Assembly (NCBI GenBank): GCA_020634115.1
Contig: JACKCH010000017.1
Span: forward strand, 124,001 to 188,000
Source: Anaerolineaceae bacterium
Lineage (GTDB): Bacteria; Chloroflexota; Anaerolineae; Aggregatilineales; Phototrophicaceae
Direction of reading: 5' to 3'
Length of the DNA stretch: 64,000 nucleotides
The notes below the pieces were generated by a model. The model searched no databases. It was not told where the DNA came from and saw only the letters and a list, made by a program, of their open reading frames with translations. The position numbers and the translations under genes are program-made. Positions 63,649 through 64,000 of this stretch are shown piece after piece (position 1 is the stretch's first letter; each line of letters begins with the position of its first letter).

Positions 63649-64000
63649 TATCGGTGGCGCGTGGTCTGTGCCTGTTTTCTCAGTTGTTCGTAGTCGTCAC
63701 CGTCAATAATCTTAATGCCCAGTTTCTTGGCTTCGTGCTCGGTTGCCCGGCTGACTTTAGCGGTTGTCACCAGGTAGGCGATTTCGACGCCTTGCTGCTG
63801 TTTGACAGTTGCTAGCTCGCGTATATAACCCGGTGGCAGGGCTTTTTTCGGGTCAAGTTTTTTGCATTGCACAATGCCCACAAAACGCTTGCCATCGTAT
63901 ACCTTGATGTCTACGCCGCCATCGCCTGCGCCCCCGGTCACAACGGCTTTGTTGGGTGTGGTCATGTTGATGACCCAGGCGACTTCGTGTTCAAACTCTG
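63648..64000 (-). CDS. Mrr-family restriction endonuclease domain protein (partial, 5' end outside)
   Basis: The frame is open to the window edge: FEHEVAWVINMTTPNKAVVTGGAGDGGVDIKVYDGKRFVGIVQCKK. The nuclease motif is Asp in GGVDI and QCK, as in Mrr_cat (PD-(D/E)xK fold) proteins. A Met at 63965 could be taken for a start, but the conserved E-F-E-H helix before it is in frame, so the gene begins beyond 64000. About 117 residues visible. Such proteins cut methylated or foreign DNA; the partner domain is unknown. Confidence 0.8.
   Translation of the reverse strand, partial: EFEHEVAWVINMTTPNKAVVTGGAGDGGVDIKVYDGKRFVGIVQCKKLDPKKALPPGYIRELATVKQQQGVEIAYLVTTAKVSRATEHEAKKLGIKIIDGDDYEQLRKQAQTTRHR

Noticed and set aside
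63648..63965. A complete 105-residue nuclease starting at 63965
   Set aside because: The conserved helix E-F-E-H lies in frame upstream, so the gene is cut by the window edge.
1..64000. tRNA, rRNA, CRISPR or prophage genes
   Set aside because: None seen by eye in the gaps; a covariance-model search was not possible and could still find a small RNA.

Overview
The window looks like one chromosomal segment of a free-living, GC-rich (mid-fifties percent by eye) bacterium, most probably a member of the Chloroflexota (Anaerolineae-like). That placement is an inference from gene content: a very large multi-GAF sensor kinase, a PucC-family transporter, an F420-type (DDN-like) nitroreductase, GlnRS, a stand-alone rpsD, FadN-type beta-oxidation and many secreted proteins of unknown family. 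I saw no rRNA, tRNA, CRISPR array, prophage or intact transposase by eye.

Layout. (1) 1-1743, minus: a ChlD-type chelatase gene whose AAA+ and VWA halves lie in different frames, joined at a run of nine A in the acidic linker; this may be a programmed -1 frameshift. (2) 1.8-11.5 kb: a polytopic membrane protein, a tandem GNAT, a class C beta-lactamase-like hydrolase, a PucC-family carrier, a UspA protein behind an inverted repeat, a DUF402 protein, thiamine pyrophosphokinase, and an alpha/beta hydrolase lacking its nucleophile. (3) 11.8-21.4 kb, minus: a signalling operon of response regulator with degenerate GGDEF domain, a 2736-residue histidine kinase (about 12 GAF and 3 PAS domains) and a single-domain response regulator. 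(4) 21.7-35.8 kb, plus: a TetR regulator, a U32 peptidase-family protein, a secreted protein, then a lipid-degradation set (SDR, membrane protein, two DinB-family proteins, two acyl-CoA dehydrogenases, another secreted protein, a FadN-like enzyme). The TetR gene and the SDR operon share near-identical promoters with a palindromic operator, so TetR probably controls itself and this operon. About 5 kb (26.70-31.70 kb) is riddled with frameshifts, mostly one-base changes in C/G runs, whose borders ignore gene borders. I read this as either an unpolished consensus patch or recent decay, and favour the former. (5) 35.9-40.5 kb: an FAD amine-oxidase-like enzyme, an acyl-ACP reductase-like (AAR) enzyme with the catalytic Cys in place, a phosphotransferase and FabI. 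(6) 40.6-45.6 kb: a small element with terminal inverted repeats, a D-cysteine desulfhydrase/ansA pair, a secreted TolB-like propeller flanked by a repeated intergenic unit, and an aldo/keto reductase. (7) 46-53.4 kb: rpsD, a coupled TPR/rhomboid pair, an MFS carrier, a VapBC-type pair, a split ThrE exporter and Hsp20. (8) 53.5-64 kb: a shortened methyltransferase-like protein, QueG, an MFS carrier, a copper-chaperone-like protein behind a CsoR-like palindrome, an F420-type reductase, a secreted PhoX-family protein next to a membrane-anchored cytochrome c, glnS, an intact acyl-CoA dehydrogenase, and the 3' part of an Mrr-family nuclease gene.

Much of the window concerns fatty-acyl metabolism: three acyl-CoA dehydrogenases, FadN, FabI, AAR and a TetR that looks like their local switch. 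The items I consider most worth following are the chlD frame junction, the TetR regulon with its DinB/acyl-CoA dehydrogenase cluster, the AAR-like enzyme in a probably non-cyanobacterial genome, and the giant kinase operon.
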